A stretch of 64,000 bases of DNA from CBDAPI01 sp965248635 (GCA_965248635.1 OZ252114.1:3286001-3350000), one strand, 5' to 3'. Positions 34,298 through 44,068 are shown, counted from the stretch's first letter. Notes: generated by a model from the letters alone, not told the origin. Translations and numbers: made by a program.

Positions 34298-35608
34298 TCA
34301 GACCAACAGACGCCTGAGGCAAGGGTTCTCTTCGAGGACAATGGTCGAGTTGCGCTCGGGGCCGAGGGAAATCATGGAAATGTCGGTGCCAACCAGTTCG
34401 GAGAGGCGATCCAAATAGGTCCGGGCCTGCTCTGGGAGTTCATCGTAAAGCGTTGCCCCGGAAGTACTCTGCCGCCACCCGGGCCAGCTCTCGTAAACCG
34501 GCTCCACTTCGTCCAACACGCGGATCTCGGTCGGAAAATGCCGCAGAGTTCTCCCCTGATAGAGGTATTCAGTGCAGATCTTGACCTCGTCGAGTTCGTC
34601 GAGGCAATCCAGCTTGGTCACGACCAGCGTCGTCAGACCGTTCACGAGTCTCGAGTAGCGACCCACGACCGCGTCGAACCAGCCGCAACGCCGGGGCCGA
34701 CCGGTCGTCGCCCCAAACTCGGCCCCCCGGCTGCGCAGGTGTTCCCCCAACTCATTTTTCAGTTCGGTGGGAAACGGGCCGGCACCCACGCGCGTCGTAT
34801 AGGCCTTGGCAATGCCAACGACACCGTCAATTGCCGAGGGTCCCAGACCCAGGCCGCTGCAGGCTCCGCCGGCGCTGGCATTGGAAGAAGTCACAAACGG
34901 ATAGGTTCCGTGATCCACGTCCAGCAGAGTGCCCTGGGCCCCTTCCAGGAGGACGTTGTTTTCTTCGGAGACCGCCAGGTTCAGAAGCTCGACGGTGTCT
35001 GTGATGTACGGCTTCAGCCTTTCTCCATGCTCGAGGCAGCTGGAGAGAATCTCGGCCCTGTCCAGTCGGGGAGCTCCGTATATTTTTTCCAAAACCGCAT
35101 TCTTGAATTCAAGATGAAGAAAGATCTTCTCCTCCAGGATTGAGGGATTCAGCAGATCTCCCATCCGAATGCCGCGGCGCGCCACTTTGTCTTCGTAACA
35201 GGGTCCAATGCCGCGGAAGGTGGTGCCGATCTTTTCCTTTCCGCGAGCTCCCTCGTCGGCCACTTCGAGGGCTTTGTGCCAGGCCATGATGGCGTGGGCT
35301 CGATTGCTGATAAAAAGACGTCCTTCCAGATCGAGCCCCAGTCGTATCTGCAGCTCCTCGATCTCCTCAAGCATGGCCCCAGGATCGATTACCACACCGT
35401 TTCCCACGACGCAGACTTTCTCGGGACGCAGGATTCCCGAAGGAATGAGATGGAGCACAAACTTCTCGTCCCCGATGATTACGGTGTGCCCGGCGTTGTT
35501 ACCGCCCTGGTAGCGGGCAACCACATCAAAGTGGTCGGTGATTAGGTCGACGATTTTTCCTTTTCCCTCGTCTCCCCACTGGGTGCCCACGACGACTACG
35601 TTTGGCAT
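34298..35608 (-). CDS. purA: Adenylosuccinate synthetase
   Basis: Joins IMP and aspartate using GTP, the first step from IMP to AMP. The start at 35608 (MPNVVVVGTQWGDEGKGKIV) is preceded by AGGAAG; an upstream ATG at 35638 would add ten residues not found in the family. Key motifs: GDEGKGKIVD (about residues 12-21, with catalytic Asp13 equivalent), NNAGHTV (His41 region), GTTFRGIGPCYEDK, LLEGAQGTLLDVDHGTYPFV, and near the end the GTP-binding SLGPER. 436 residues, normal for bacteria. Marks the start of the housekeeping block. Confidence 0.97.
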   Translation of the reverse strand: MPNVVVVGTQWGDEGKGKIVDLITDHFDVVARYQGGNNAGHTVIIGDEKFVLHLIPSGILRPEKVCVVGNGVVIDPGAMLEEIEELQIRLGLDLEGRLFISNRAHAIMAWHKALEVADEGARGKEKIGTTFRGIGPCYEDKVARRGIRMGDLLNPSILEEKIFLHLEFKNAVLEKIYGAPRLDRAEILSSCLEHGERLKPYITDTVELLNLAVSEENNVLLEGAQGTLLDVDHGTYPFVTSSNASAGGACSGLGLGPSAIDGVVGIAKAYTTRVGAGPFPTELKNELGEHLRSRGAEFGATTGRPRRCGWFDAVVGRYSRLVNGLTTLVVTKLDCLDELDEVKICTEYLYQGRTLRHFPTEIRVLDEVEPVYESWPGWRQSTSGATLYDELPEQARTYLDRLSELVGTDISMISLGPERNSTIVLEENPCLRRLLV

Positions 35609-35774
35609 GTCATCTTCCTGTTTCGGCTGTCTGAACACGGCAGGCAGGTGCGTTTCGCCAGCCAGGCTCTTTTACCGGCGCCTCATTGTAACTCGAACCG
35701 GTGATGACAACACCAATCCGGATCGGAACCGCGGGCGCCAGAGGGTGTCGCAAAAGTGAGTTGGAGCGCGCACC

Positions 35775-35880
35775 GGCCGAGGCTAACGCTCAGCCCTCGC
35801 TGACGCTCGGGTTCTGATAGGCTTAGTGGCCGGTCGAAGTCACCAAGCAGAACCACCGCGGGCGCCAGGCCGCGGCTATC
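35775..35880. repeat. REP-like GC-rich dispersed repeat
   Basis: Contains AGCCCTCGCTGACGCTCGGG followed by TTCTG and, 30 bp on, ACCGCGGGCGCCAGGCCGCG followed by GCTA. The same two modules, in a different order, make up the repeats at 48057-48203. CCGCGG-centred stretches can form hairpins. Confidence 0.65.
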
Positions 35881-35890
35881 CCTAACCCAG

Positions 35891-35913
35891 AAAAAAAGGC
35901 CGGTTGCCCGGCC
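35891..35913 (-). terminator. Intrinsic terminator of trxA
   Basis: On the reverse strand GGCCGG-GCAA-CCGGCC forms a perfect 6-bp GC stem with a tetraloop, followed by seven T residues. It lies 28 bp beyond the trxA stop codon. Confidence 0.9.
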
Positions 35914-35940
35914 TCCAGAAAAGATACAGTTTCGGAAAGA

Positions 35941-36264
35941 TCAGATCTGAGCTTCGATCATGCGGGCAATATTGTCCTTGGAGGTGGCTCCCACGATCTG
36001 ATCCTTGATCACCCCATCCTTGAAAAGAAGGAGAGTGGGGATTCCCTTGATGTTGTATTTTGCTGAAGTGGAGCCGTTCTCGTCCACGTTCAGCTTCACC
36101 ACCTTGGCACGATCGCCAAAGTCGGTGGCCACTTCCTCAATGGTGGGTGCGAGCATGCGACAGGGGGCACACCAACTCGCCCAGAAATCGACCAGTACCG
36201 GCTTCTCCGAATCCAGAACTTCCTGCTGAAAATTGTTATCCGTAACCTCGTTCACCTGGCTCAT
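35941..36264 (-). CDS. trxA: Thioredoxin
   Basis: A 107-residue cytoplasmic disulfide reductase. The start at 36264 (MSQVNEVTDNNFQQEVLDSE) follows GGAGG at the right distance; an ORF start 17 codons upstream is disfavoured. The active site is WCAPC (about residues 29-33; the commoner form is WCGPC), followed by the cis-Pro strand GIPTLLLFKDG (about residue 75). It is transcribed away from rsmA and ends in a clear intrinsic terminator. Confidence 0.97.
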   Translation of the reverse strand: MSQVNEVTDNNFQQEVLDSEKPVLVDFWASWCAPCRMLAPTIEEVATDFGDRAKVVKLNVDENGSTSAKYNIKGIPTLLLFKDGVIKDQIVGATSKDNIARMIEAQI

Positions 36265-36332
36265 GACTCCTCCATCATTTCTTGAACTACCCACGAGGGC
36301 AGCTGGTCTGCTCAAGTCGTGCGTATGCTAAC

Positions 36333-37139
36333 ATGGCTGCCCGGTTGACAGAACAAATCGAACCCAAGAAAGCCCTCGGTCAACACTTTCTGGTCGACCG
36401 CAACTACTGTCAGCGCATTGTCTACTTTGCCGGGATCTCCAGGGATGACATTGTCCTCGAGATCGGACCCGGCACCGGGCAGCTCACTGATGAACTGCTG
36501 AAGACAGCAGGCCACGTCATTGTTGTCGAGTTCGACCGACAATTCGTGCCCCACCTGCGCGAACGCTGGAGCGGGCCTGCGGCCAAGCGGCTTCAAATCG
36601 TGGAAGCTGACATCCTGGAAGTTTCCCTGGCGGGGATTCTGCCCCGTAAAGGAATCCACCTGGTGGCCAATCTTCCTTACAATATTGCCACTCTCATTAT
36701 TAAGAAGATGACCGAAATCAGCGATTGGTTTCAGAGCCTTACTGTGATGGTCCAGCGGGAGGTGGCCGAACGTATTCTGGCTCCCTGTCACAATCGCAAC
36801 TATGGATACTTCTCGGTCTTTGTCCAGTACCACTACCAGCTGGAAAAAGGCTTCGATGTCCCGCCCGGTGCTTTCTCGCCGCCCCCCGGAGTGGTTTCTA
36901 CCGTGGTCAAGCTGACACCCTGGGCACCGCACCTCGGAGATGCTGACTGGGCCCGACTGGATCCCATCATCAGCCGGTCGTTCCGCCACCCTCGTAAGAC
37001 CCTGTTCAACAATCTGCGGTCGCTTCAGATCGCTACCGAGGAACTCGAAAAGGCCCTTTCCGCCTGTGGGATTGAGCGCTCTCGCCGGCCTCACCAGGTG
37101 AGCCTGGAGGAGTTCTGCTGTCTGGCTCAAGTGCTATAG
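36333..37139 (+). CDS. rsmA: 16S rRNA dimethyladenosine transferase
   Basis: Dimethylates two adjacent adenosines near the 3' end of 16S rRNA (A1518 and A1519) during small-subunit maturation. AdoMet-binding motif I is VLEIGPGTGQLTDEL; the catalytic motif IV is ANLPYNIAT. KKALGQHFLVD near the start is the family N-terminus. The start at 36333 (MAARLTEQIEPKKALGQHFL) is preferred over one 17 codons earlier. 268 residues, normal length. It is divergent from trxA and 12 bp upstream of rnj, so an operon with rnj, and possibly ftsK, is likely. Confidence 0.95.
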   Translation: MAARLTEQIEPKKALGQHFLVDRNYCQRIVYFAGISRDDIVLEIGPGTGQLTDELLKTAGHVIVVEFDRQFVPHLRERWSGPAAKRLQIVEADILEVSLAGILPRKGIHLVANLPYNIATLIIKKMTEISDWFQSLTVMVQREVAERILAPCHNRNYGYFSVFVQYHYQLEKGFDVPPGAFSPPPGVVSTVVKLTPWAPHLGDADWARLDPIISRSFRHPRKTLFNNLRSLQIATEELEKALSACGIERSRRPHQVSLEEFCCLAQVL

Positions 37140-37151
37140 TCGCGACGATTT

Positions 37152-38816
37152 ATGAGCCCTTCTGTAGAAGTGATCCCCCTCGGAGGACTGGGCGAATTTG
37201 GCATGAATTGCGCCGTTCTCCGCTGTGGCGAAGAGATGATCTTGATCGACGCGGGGGTCATGTTCCCGAACGGTTCGCTCAGGGGGCTGGGGCTGGACCT
37301 GATCGTTCCTGATATCACTTTCCTCAAGGAGAACAAGGACCACCTGCACGCCATTCTCCTGACCCACGGTCACGAAGATCACATTGGCGGGCTGCCTTTT
37401 CTCATCAACGAGGTTCCGGCGCCCATCTATGGGAGTCCGCTGGCTCTGGGACTGGTCCGGAGGCGTCTCAAAGAGCGAGATCTGCACCGTTCCGTCCCCC
37501 TGAACCCGATCGAGGCGCGACAGCAACTCGAGTTCGGATCGTTTCAGGTCGAGCCTCTGCTCATGACCCACTCCATGCCCGACTCTTATTGCTTTGCAAT
37601 CCGGACTCCGGCCGGGGTCGTCATTTGGTCTGGAGACTTCAAGTTTGACCAGAGCCCGATCGACGGCCGTTTGAGCGATATGGGGCGACTTGCCGAGTAT
37701 GGAGACGAGGGAGTCCTGCTGCTTTGCTCCGACAGTACCAATGCGGCCATGGTGGGCCTCACTCCGTCGGAACAGTACATCCGCGAACCAGTCCGGGGCA
37801 TTTTCCGGAGAGCGGAGGGGCGCATCTTCGTGAGCAGCTTTTCGAGCAGTATTCACCGGATGCAGATAGTGATGGATCTCGCAGAGGAATTCGGGAGAAA
37901 GGTGATAGCGTTGGGCCGGAGTATGGTGAGCAACCTCGAGATTGCCCATGATCTTGGTTATCTAAAGATTCCCCCCGGGGTGCTGCAGCCACTCTCGGAA
38001 CGCTCCAGCCTGGCACCGAACGAAATCGTGTTTCTGGCGACCGGCAGCCAGGGGGAACCCCGCTCCGCCATGAACCGGCTGGCCCATGACGAGTATCGGA
38101 AGATCATGATTCAGGATGGGGACACGGTCATCCTCTCAGCCCGGATCATCCCCGGCAACGAGCGCAGCGTGGCGGGCATGATCAACCATTTCTACCGCCG
38201 AGGGGCGTTCGTCTACGACTCCCGGACCACCCAGGTGCACTCTTCGGGACACGGCTTTCAGGCCGATTTAAAGATCCTTCTCAACCTGACGCGGCCCCGC
38301 TACTTCGTCCCTATCCACGGCGAGTACCGACAATTGGCCAAGCACGCGCGGCTGGCCAGGGCACAGGGACTGGGGCCGGACCGGGTTCGAATTATCGAGA
38401 GCGGTCACGTACTGGAAGTCTCCGAGGAGGGAGCCCACCTCAAGGACGAGGTGCCCGTCGGATATCGTTACATCGACTCCGGAAACCGGCAAGAGGTCGA
38501 GGTCGATGTAATTCGGGACCGCCGCTACATGGCGGAAGACGGTTTTGTCGTGGTGCTTTTCCCCACCGACCGCTTTGAAAAGAAGATGCTCGGCCCTCCC
38601 GAAGTGATTCTCCGGGGGATCCTTTCAGCCGAGCCTGCAGCCAGCCTGGCAGAAGATCTGAGCCGTCAGGCGCTGCTGGCAGTCAAGGCCCTGCGGGCTT
38701 CGGAAAAAGAGGATGAGGACATCTTCGCGGAACACATCGTCCGCCATCTCAAGAGGTACCTCAAGAAGACGACCGGAAAGCGTCCTTTGATCGTACCGGT
38801 GTTGCAGAAGATGTAA
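37152..38816 (+). CDS. rnj: Ribonuclease J
   Basis: A metallo-beta-lactamase/beta-CASP nuclease with endo- and 5'-3' exoribonuclease activity in mRNA decay and rRNA processing. The zinc motif HGHEDH is at about residues 72-77 within LLTHGHEDHIGGLPFLI. Further family motifs: VWSGDFKFDQSPIDG, LLCSDSTNA, FVSSFSSSIHRMQ, ATGSQGEPRSAMNRLA, and HSSGHGFQADLKILLNL with YFVPIHGEYRQLAKHA. 554 residues, full length including the small C-terminal domain. Follows rsmA by 12 bp. Confidence 0.96.
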   Translation: MSPSVEVIPLGGLGEFGMNCAVLRCGEEMILIDAGVMFPNGSLRGLGLDLIVPDITFLKENKDHLHAILLTHGHEDHIGGLPFLINEVPAPIYGSPLALGLVRRRLKERDLHRSVPLNPIEARQQLEFGSFQVEPLLMTHSMPDSYCFAIRTPAGVVIWSGDFKFDQSPIDGRLSDMGRLAEYGDEGVLLLCSDSTNAAMVGLTPSEQYIREPVRGIFRRAEGRIFVSSFSSSIHRMQIVMDLAEEFGRKVIALGRSMVSNLEIAHDLGYLKIPPGVLQPLSERSSLAPNEIVFLATGSQGEPRSAMNRLAHDEYRKIMIQDGDTVILSARIIPGNERSVAGMINHFYRRGAFVYDSRTTQVHSSGHGFQADLKILLNLTRPRYFVPIHGEYRQLAKHARLARAQGLGPDRVRIIESGHVLEVSEEGAHLKDEVPVGYRYIDSGNRQEVEVDVIRDRRYMAEDGFVVVLFPTDRFEKKMLGPPEVILRGILSAEPAASLAEDLSRQALLAVKALRASEKEDEDIFAEHIVRHLKRYLKKTTGKRPLIVPVLQKM

Positions 38817-38848
38817 AAACAGAAGATGTAAAGAAAGGACATCCGGAC

Positions 38849-41074
38849 ATGTCAGTCTACCCGAAGCAGAAAACAACGGAATTAGTAGGGCTTGCCTGTC
38901 TGATGTGCGCCCTGCTGCTGATCCTAGCCCTTTACAGCTATAGTCCCTGGGACGGGTCGTTGAACGTGTCCTCGGGCGCTGCTGAGCACCTCAATTATAT
39001 CGGTCGCACCGGCGCCTGGCTTTCCGACTTCCTGCTTCAACTCTTCGGACTCGCGGCGTTTGTCATCCCGCTCGTCCTTCTCTCGGCCGGATTTCGTCAA
39101 CTGCGCGGCCATAGTGTTGAGTACCCGATCGTCAAGACCTGTGGAACCCTGGGGATGCTGGGGGCTGGGGCCGCGGGTTTGGCCATTCTGCAGCCAACAC
39201 TGGCCCTGCAGACCCACTTTGAACCCGGTGGCATCGTGGGAATCCTCGTGGCCTCGGTCCTGGAAGCCGCCTTCAACCCGGCCGGAGCGCTCATTGTCAT
39301 TTGCTTTGGACTGCTGTTCGCACTGGTCATCACCACTCGCTTTTCTTTCGAGGCCGCGATCGGCTGGCTGAGTGAGCAGAACTGGAATCCCCTCGCCAGT
39401 TTTCGGGAAAGCTATGCAGGTTGGCAAAAGAGACGGCAGGACCGCCGCACCCTGAGGCGTCTGCGAGAAGATCCCCGTGCCGTTGTGAACCAGACTCCAC
39501 CTCGCAAAGTGAGCCTGAAACAACCACTCAGACGAGAACCTGCCCGCCAGCTTGATGATCCCCTCGTGCAGCCGATCCAGACCGGGGATTTGATGCTCGA
39601 ACCCAGGCAACCCGCAGGATCCGACGCCAGGAGTTACGAACCTCCCTCCCTGGAGATCCTGCGGGAACCCTCTGAAAGTATAGCCATCGATGAAGCGGAA
39701 CTGATGGACCGGGCACAGAAGCTCATCGACAAGTGTGCCGAATTTGACGTGAGAGGAAGAGTCCTGCAAATCCATCCCGGTCCGATCGTGACGACCTTTG
39801 AGTTCAAGCCCGACCCGGGAATCAAGTACAGTCGCATCACCAATCTGGTCGATGACCTGTGCCTGGCCCTGCGTGCTGAAGCCATTCGCATCGATCGCAT
39901 ACCGGGAAAGAACACTGTCGGCATCGAGGTGCCCAATCGACAGCGCCAGACTATTTACCTGCGGGAGATCCTGTCTTCGACGGCCTTTCAGCAGAGTGAA
40001 TCCCTGCTCACCGTTGGCCTTGGTAAACTGATCAACGGAAACACTTTCACCACCGATCTGTCTCGAATGCCGCATTTGCTGATTGCCGGCGCTACTGGTT
40101 CGGGCAAGAGTGTGGCTGCCAATTGTATAGTGACTTCCATCCTCTACCGGGCCTCTCCCCAGGAAGTGCAGTTCATTATGATCGATCCAAAGCGCCTGGA
40201 ACTGGGATTGTACGAAGACATTCCGCATCTCCTCACGCCCATCGTCACCAGTCCCAAGAAAGCTGCCAACGCCCTCAACTGGGCCGTCAGAGAGATGGAG
40301 CGTCGCTACCAACTCCTGGCCCGTGCCAGCGTACGCAACCTGGTGCAGTACAACCGGTACGTCTCTTCTCTGCGCCCCGATGAAAACGAAGAGGAATTCG
40401 AACCTCTGCCCCTGATTGTGATCGTCGTCGACGAGTTGGCCGACTTGATGATGACTGCTGGAAAAGAAGTCGAGGCTTCGCTGACTCGGCTCGCTCAGAT
40501 GGCGCGGGCCATTGGCATCCATCTCGTGCTGGCCACCCAGAGGCCGTCCGTGGATGTCATCACAGGACTCATCAAGGCCAACTTCCCGTGCCGCATTTCC
40601 TTCCGGGTCTCCTCCAAGACCGACTCTCGCACCGTGCTTGACATGAACGGAGCCGAGCAGCTCCTGGGTCAAGGAGATATGCTCTTTCTGTCTCCCCTCA
40701 CCGCCAGGCCGGTTCGTATTCACGGCGGCCTTGTCAGCGAGAAGGAGACGGAGAGCATCGCCACTTTTCTGCGCAGCCAGGGGGCGGCTTCCTACCAGGA
40801 AGAAATCCTGCAAGGGGACGCCGATGAGGAAATCAGCCTGGCAGATATGGGGGATCTCGAGGATCCCCTCTATGCAGATGCAGCCCGTTTTGTGGTAGAA
40901 ACAGGCAAGGCATCGACTTCCATGCTTCAGAGGCGCTTGCGAATCGGCTACGGACGGGCGGCCCGAATACTGGACGTGATGGAGCATGAGAGTCTGATCA
41001 GTCCTCCCGACGGAACCAAGGCGCGCCAGGTGCTGGTGGCCTCGAACTACTTCGAGGAAGTGGAGGGGAATTAG
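38849..41074 (+). CDS. ftsK: DNA translocase FtsK/SpoIIIE
   Basis: A septal membrane ATPase that pumps chromosome ends during division. Four N-terminal membrane segments (about residues 10-160) are followed by a short linker. The motor has Walker A GATGSGKS (about 414-421) and Walker B LIVIVVDELADLMM (about 521-534), with ATQRPSVDVITGLIKANFP typical of the family. The C-terminal gamma winged-helix domain is about 670-741 (STSMLQRRLRIGYGRAARIL). 741 residues; the linker is shorter than in E. coli, as in most phyla. Confidence 0.96.
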   Translation: MSVYPKQKTTELVGLACLMCALLLILALYSYSPWDGSLNVSSGAAEHLNYIGRTGAWLSDFLLQLFGLAAFVIPLVLLSAGFRQLRGHSVEYPIVKTCGTLGMLGAGAAGLAILQPTLALQTHFEPGGIVGILVASVLEAAFNPAGALIVICFGLLFALVITTRFSFEAAIGWLSEQNWNPLASFRESYAGWQKRRQDRRTLRRLREDPRAVVNQTPPRKVSLKQPLRREPARQLDDPLVQPIQTGDLMLEPRQPAGSDARSYEPPSLEILREPSESIAIDEAELMDRAQKLIDKCAEFDVRGRVLQIHPGPIVTTFEFKPDPGIKYSRITNLVDDLCLALRAEAIRIDRIPGKNTVGIEVPNRQRQTIYLREILSSTAFQQSESLLTVGLGKLINGNTFTTDLSRMPHLLIAGATGSGKSVAANCIVTSILYRASPQEVQFIMIDPKRLELGLYEDIPHLLTPIVTSPKKAANALNWAVREMERRYQLLARASVRNLVQYNRYVSSLRPDENEEEFEPLPLIVIVVDELADLMMTAGKEVEASLTRLAQMARAIGIHLVLATQRPSVDVITGLIKANFPCRISFRVSSKTDSRTVLDMNGAEQLLGQGDMLFLSPLTARPVRIHGGLVSEKETESIATFLRSQGAASYQEEILQGDADEEISLADMGDLEDPLYADAARFVVETGKASTSMLQRRLRIGYGRAARILDVMEHESLISPPDGTKARQVLVASNYFEEVEGN

Positions 41075-41170
41075 ATACGTAAGACCGCCCATTTGATTGT
41101 TGGGCACCTGACTCACGTCTCGTGGATACTTTCCTTTTGCAGACCCGTTGAACTAAACTGAGTCTTTGAA

Positions 41171-42061
41171 ATGCGCTTATCTGCAGTAGCCGCGAGTTTG
41201 ATTATGCTCCTGACCGGACAAATCGGACTTGCCCTGCAGGATCCCGCCCGCGTTCGTGTCGATGTCGACATGGTGGTTGTCCGTATCACCGTCACAGACC
41301 CTCTCAACCGCTACGTGATCGGCCTCGAAGAGGATCACTTCAAGGTTTTCGAAGGAAAGGTCGAGCAGGAGATCATTCATTTCTCGAATGATCGCTCTCC
41401 CGTTTCGGTGGGAATCATTCTCGACATCAGCGGATCGATGGAAGATGACATCGTCAGCGCCAGGAACTCGGTGGTGCGTTTTCTCGAGCAGGGACACGAA
41501 CTCGACGAGTACTTTCTGATCACCTTCAACGATCGCACCAAAATGGCCTACGAGTTCACGTCGCGGCGAGAGAACATTCAGAACCAGATTTCGATCGCCA
41601 ATCCCAAGGGTCGCACCGCCCTCTACGACAGCGTGTACCTGGGCCTGGAGAAGATCCGCGAGGGAACTCACGACAAGAAGGCACTGATCGTCATCACCGA
41701 TGGCGAGGACAACCGGAGCCGCTACACCTTTAGCGAGGTCAAGCAGTTTGCCAAAGAGTCGGATGTCCAGATTTATGTGATCGGGGAGCGCGGCAAACTG
41801 GGCTACGGGACCGGTATCATCACTGAGATCACGCGCTTGACCGGGGGCCGACCTTTTTTCCCCAACAACTTCAAACAGCTCGACTACTTTGTCGACCTGA
41901 TCCACACCGAACTTCGCAACCAGTACGTGATCGGCTATGCACCCAGCGACCGAGAGCCCGATGGCAAGTGGCGAAGGATCAAGGTCCGCCTGGCCCCCCC
42001 CGAGGGCCTTCCCTCCCTTACAGTTCGGGCCCGACAGGGTTACTACGCCCCCCAGAATTAA
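41171..42061 (+). CDS. Secreted VWA-domain protein (Acidobacterial VWFA-related family)
   Basis: 296 residues. A signal peptide (SAVAASLIMLLTGQIGLAL, to about residue 23) precedes an N-terminal beta region (VRVDVDMVVVRITVTDPLNR) and a VWA domain from about residue 75. The metal-ion adhesion site motif is DISGSMEDD, with a matching ITDGEDNRS strand. The closing segment TELRNQYVIGYAPSDREPDG is typical of the VWFA-related family expanded in Acidobacteriota. Role: probably protein-protein contact in the periplasm or at the cell surface; the ligand is unknown. A similar gene follows 61 bp downstream. Confidence 0.88.
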   Translation: MRLSAVAASLIMLLTGQIGLALQDPARVRVDVDMVVVRITVTDPLNRYVIGLEEDHFKVFEGKVEQEIIHFSNDRSPVSVGIILDISGSMEDDIVSARNSVVRFLEQGHELDEYFLITFNDRTKMAYEFTSRRENIQNQISIANPKGRTALYDSVYLGLEKIREGTHDKKALIVITDGEDNRSRYTFSEVKQFAKESDVQIYVIGERGKLGYGTGIITEITRLTGGRPFFPNNFKQLDYFVDLIHTELRNQYVIGYAPSDREPDGKWRRIKVRLAPPEGLPSLTVRARQGYYAPQN

Positions 42062-42122
42062 GAACTCACGTTTGGAAGTGAGTCTTCAGTGTCTTTTTAG
42101 CGTCTAAAATAGTGGTGAAACT

Positions 42123-43064
42123 GTGGCACAAAGGGTGAAAGTCAGCTTATTCCTGATTGGCACAGCCCTCCTCGGGGTCCCAATGTCGTCCGCCCTGGCT
42201 CAGACGGCGAGATTCAAGGCAGATGTTGACCAGGTGGTCGTGTATGCGGCGGTTTACGATGGGACAGGACAACTCGTCTCCAGTCTGACCAAAGAAGACT
42301 TTGAGATCTACGAGAATAAGATTGTTCAGGAGGTCACCTACTTCGGGCTCGACGATGTGCCCTCGACGGTCGGCATCGTCATGGACTCCAGCGGGAGCAT
42401 GAGGGGCAAGAAAGATTTCGTGGACGAGGCCACCGACCTGTTTCTGGAAATGACCAACCCTGCCAACGAACTGTTCCTGCTGGCCTTCAACAACGATATC
42501 GAGATCGCCGAAGACTTCACGCGGGACATGGAAGATATCCGTGACGCTCTTTTCAACGTGATCGTCAACGGAGGCACCGCTCTCTACGACGCCATATACC
42601 TGGCAGTCGAACACGCCGCCGAGGGGAGCGAGCCGAAGAAGGTCGTCATTGTCTTTACCGATGGAGAGGACAAAGACAGCTACTACGAACTGGAAGAGCT
42701 CCTCGAAAAAGTAGAAGAGTCGGATGTCCAAATCTTCCTGGTGGCCTTCCTGGACCAGGACCTGCCCGATGACGGCGGGTTCTTCGGTATGTTTAAGTCC
42801 CCCAAGGAGAAAGTCGCGCAGGCGATGGCCAGCATCGCGGAGGCGACGGGAGGCAAGGCGCTCTTTCCGCAGAAAAAGAAGGACGTCGAGAAGGCTTTCA
42901 GGATGATTGCCAGCGAGCTCCGGAATCAGTACCGACTCGCCTACGTTTCGAACATCATCCAAGAAGAAGATGAAGAGGGGTGGCGATCGGTTCAGGTGCG
43001 CCTGCTTAACGCCAAAGAAAGAGGCCTGAGAGTGCGGGCTCGCAAGGGCTATCACGCGCAGTGA
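42123..43064 (+). CDS. Secreted VWA-domain protein, second copy
   Basis: 313 residues, GTG start. Signal peptide ending about LAQTA (residue 28). Same layout as the upstream protein: beta region (ADVDQVVVYAAVYDGTGQLV, LTKEDFEIYENKIVQEV), VWA domain with DSSGSMRGK and VFTDGEDKDSY, and closing IASELRNQYRLAYVSN. The two share the scheme but diverge clearly, so the duplication is old. It has an extra acidic helix (LEELLEKVEESD) and a GGFFGMFKSPKEK insertion. Probably co-transcribed with the first. Confidence 0.87.
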   Translation: MAQRVKVSLFLIGTALLGVPMSSALAQTARFKADVDQVVVYAAVYDGTGQLVSSLTKEDFEIYENKIVQEVTYFGLDDVPSTVGIVMDSSGSMRGKKDFVDEATDLFLEMTNPANELFLLAFNNDIEIAEDFTRDMEDIRDALFNVIVNGGTALYDAIYLAVEHAAEGSEPKKVVIVFTDGEDKDSYYELEELLEKVEESDVQIFLVAFLDQDLPDDGGFFGMFKSPKEKVAQAMASIAEATGGKALFPQKKKDVEKAFRMIASELRNQYRLAYVSNIIQEEDEEGWRSVQVRLLNAKERGLRVRARKGYHAQ

Positions 43065-43111
43065 CCCCGATCATTGACTCACCTGCCCGGCCAAACCTAT
43101 GATGCAAAATC

Positions 43112-44068
43112 ATGCCTGAAATAAGATCGAGCAAAATCTGGCACAATGGACACCTGATCGACTGGGACGACGCAACCATTCACGTGATGTCTCACGTTCT
43201 CCACTACGGCACCTCCTGGTTTGAAGGAATCCGCTGCTATCAGACGACGAGGGGATCCGAGATCTTTCGGCTCCCGGAACACGTTCGGCGCCTCTTCAAC
43301 TCGGCCAAAATCTACCGGACCCGGATTCCGTTTTCTCAGGAAGAAGTCATCACTGCGATCAAGGACACCATTCAGGCCAACCAGCTGGAGGCCTGCTACA
43401 TCCGTCCCATCGTCTTTCGGGGATTGGGAACCATTGGTGTGAATCCCTTCAGGGCAGCCGTTGAGGCCTACATCATGGTCTGGGAATGGGGGACCTACCT
43501 GGGCCCAGAAGCACTCGAGAACGGCGTCGATGTCATGACTTCGAGCTGGGCACGAGCTGCCCCCAACACTTTTCCCACGATGGCCAAGGCCGGCGGCAAT
43601 TATCTGAACAGCGTGCTGATCCAGATGGAAGCGGCCGAACAGGGATTCTCGGAGGGCCTGGCTCTCGACGTCCAAGGCTATGTGAGCGAAGGCAGTGGTG
43701 AAAATCTTTTTCTCCTCCATGAGGGCAAAATCATGACCTCTCCTGCCGCCAGTGCTATTCTGCCCGGCCTCACGCGAGGCAGTGCGATCCAGTTGCTGGA
43801 GGAAAGAGGGCACGAAGTGATCGAGCAGCAGCTTCCCCGCGAGATGCTCTACCTGGCCGATGAGGTTTTCATGACGGGAACCGCTGCCGAAGTGACACCG
43901 GTGCGATCCATCGACAAGATCGATGTAGGAGACGGCCACCGAGGTCCAGTTACCGCGCAACTCCAGGAAGACTTCTTTGCCTACGTGAAAGGGGAAGTGG
44001 ATGATCGGCACGGCTGGATGACTCCCGTCCATAGCCACCAGTCGGTCGAAACGACTGTCGGGTCTTGA
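43112..44068 (+). CDS. ilvE: Branched-chain amino acid aminotransferase
   Basis: A fold-type IV PLP enzyme that performs the last step of valine, leucine and isoleucine synthesis. Start motif KIWHNGHLIDWDDATIHVMS; substrate site HYGTSWFEGIRCYQT; the PLP-binding Lys is in FPTMAKAGGNYLNS (about residue 163). The segment EGSGENLFLLHEGKIMTSP and the phosphate-binding ILPGLTRGSAIQLLEE are conserved. A C-terminal GTAAEVTPVRSID fits IlvE better than D-amino-acid transaminase. 318 residues. Overlaps recX by 4 bp. Confidence 0.93.
   Translation: MPEIRSSKIWHNGHLIDWDDATIHVMSHVLHYGTSWFEGIRCYQTTRGSEIFRLPEHVRRLFNSAKIYRTRIPFSQEEVITAIKDTIQANQLEACYIRPIVFRGLGTIGVNPFRAAVEAYIMVWEWGTYLGPEALENGVDVMTSSWARAAPNTFPTMAKAGGNYLNSVLIQMEAAEQGFSEGLALDVQGYVSEGSGENLFLLHEGKIMTSPAASAILPGLTRGSAIQLLEERGHEVIEQQLPREMLYLADEVFMTGTAAEVTPVRSIDKIDVGDGHRGPVTAQLQEDFFAYVKGEVDDRHGWMTPVHSHQSVETTVGS

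Noticed and set aside
38924..41116. A 730-codon open frame antisense to ftsK
   Set aside because: It is a shadow of the GC-rich ftsK coding frame; the protein has no family character, whereas the forward strand encodes a complete FtsK.
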